6,780 nucleotides of DNA from Streptosporangiaceae bacterium (GTDB taxonomy: Bacteria; Actinomycetota; Actinomycetes; Streptosporangiales; Streptosporangiaceae). The notes beneath the pieces were generated by a model. The model was given only the letters and a program-made list of their open reading frames with translations. It had not been told where the DNA came from and searched no databases. The stretch spans positions 1 to 6,780 of the forward strand of contig JASHYW010000421.1 of assembly GCA_030042885.1 (NCBI GenBank). The letters are read 5' to 3'. Positions 6,502 to 6,780 of this stretch are shown here, piece after piece. The translations under genes and the position numbers were made by a program. Numbering within the stretch: the stretch's first letter is position 1; every line of letters starts with the position of its first letter.

Positions 6502-6780
6502 ACTTCGCCTGATAGATACGCGCGGCGTCGGGGTTCCGGGGTCGGGGCACGGCCAGGACGTCGGCGGCCACGGCGCCGGACGGTCCGCAGATGAGCGGGT
6601 TGATATCCAGCGCGTCCAGCACGTCGCCCAGGTCGCAGGCCAGGCTGGACAGGGCGGTGACGGTGTTGGCGATCGCGCCGAGGTCGGCGGGGGGCTGGCC
6701 CCGGGCACCGTCCAGCACGGCGGCCAGCCGGAGCCGGGCAAGCACCGCGAGCGCGCTCAAGCGGGTGACGGGAGGAAGCA
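6500..6780 (-). CDS. C-terminus of an NDP-forming acyl-CoA synthetase (ATP-grasp domain), truncated by window edge
   Basis: The last 92 codons of a gene that begins beyond the window. Recognised blocks are LPPVTRL at the visible start, then AAVLDGARGQPPADL, then LDALDINPLICGPSGAVAADV, ending IYQAK. This is the tail of the ATP-grasp subdomain of ADP-forming acetyl-CoA/acyl-CoA synthetases and of Pat/PatZ-like protein acyltransferases. These interconvert acyl-CoA plus NDP and phosphate with free acid, CoA and NTP, or carry a degenerate synthetase fused to a GNAT domain. The NPL motif is preceded by Asp-Ile where many relatives have Glu-Val/Ile, so activity cannot be judged from this piece. A TTG at 6760 could be taken as a start, but the frame and the homology continue to the window edge, so this is not a separate small gene. 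The downstream MFS gene starts 7 bp after its stop. Whether a GNAT domain exists upstream cannot be seen. Confidence 0.83.
   Translation of the reverse strand, partial: LPPVTRLSALAVLARLRLAAVLDGARGQPPADLGAIANTVTALSSLACDLGDVLDALDINPLICGPSGAVAADVLAVPRPRNPDAARIYQAK

Noticed and set aside
6493..6741. Extending the MFS gene to the ATG at 6741
   Set aside because: The added residues are Pro/Trp/Ser-rich shadow of the acyl-CoA synthetase tail, which is real in another frame. The GTG at 6492 has a ribosome binding site.

Overview
The window is very GC-rich, with strongly GC-biased third codon positions. It carries a DUF3516-type helicase, a GMC oxidoreductase, a serine-rich lipoprotein and an MFS transporter with a cyclic-nucleotide-binding tail. 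Together these point to a high-GC actinomycete (Actinomycetota), probably a soil-type filamentous lineage. I cannot name a genus from sequence alone.

Layout, left to right. (1) Bases 2-1708, plus strand: the C-terminal two thirds or so of a large DEAD/DEAH-box helicase of the DUF3516 group; its start lies outside the window. (2) Bases 1709-2030: no intact gene, but two recognisable gene relics lie end to end. One is a minus-strand piece of an S53 (kumamolisin/sedolisin) propeptide. The other is a plus-strand piece of the N-terminus of a class I SAM-dependent methyltransferase. This looks like a recombination scar. (3) Bases 2031-4129, plus strand: a two-gene unit joined by an ATGA overlap. 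It holds a small soluble protein followed by a GMC-family FAD oxidoreductase related to long-chain fatty alcohol oxidases. The small protein resembles the N-terminal helical region that fungal and plant fatty alcohol oxidases carry in the same chain, so the pair may be a split version of that enzyme. (4) Bases 4136-6780, minus strand, convergent with the oxidoreductase (6-bp gap): in transcription order, the C-terminus of an NDP-forming acyl-CoA synthetase (ATP-grasp end, cut by the window edge), an MFS exporter-like protein fused to a cAMP/cGMP-type binding domain, and a secreted lipoprotein of unknown function.

Functional links are modest. The small protein and GMC enzyme very probably act together on an alcohol or similar lipophilic substrate. 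The acyl-CoA synthetase and the cNMP-gated-looking MFS protein are tightly coupled: the ribosome binding site of the second overlaps the stop codon of the first. They may therefore form a small cyclic-nucleotide-responsive metabolic unit. I see no RNA gene, CRISPR array, intact mobile element or convincing terminator. No clearly new multi-gene system is evident. The most notable points are the relic cluster, the split oxidase and the MFS-cNMP fusion.
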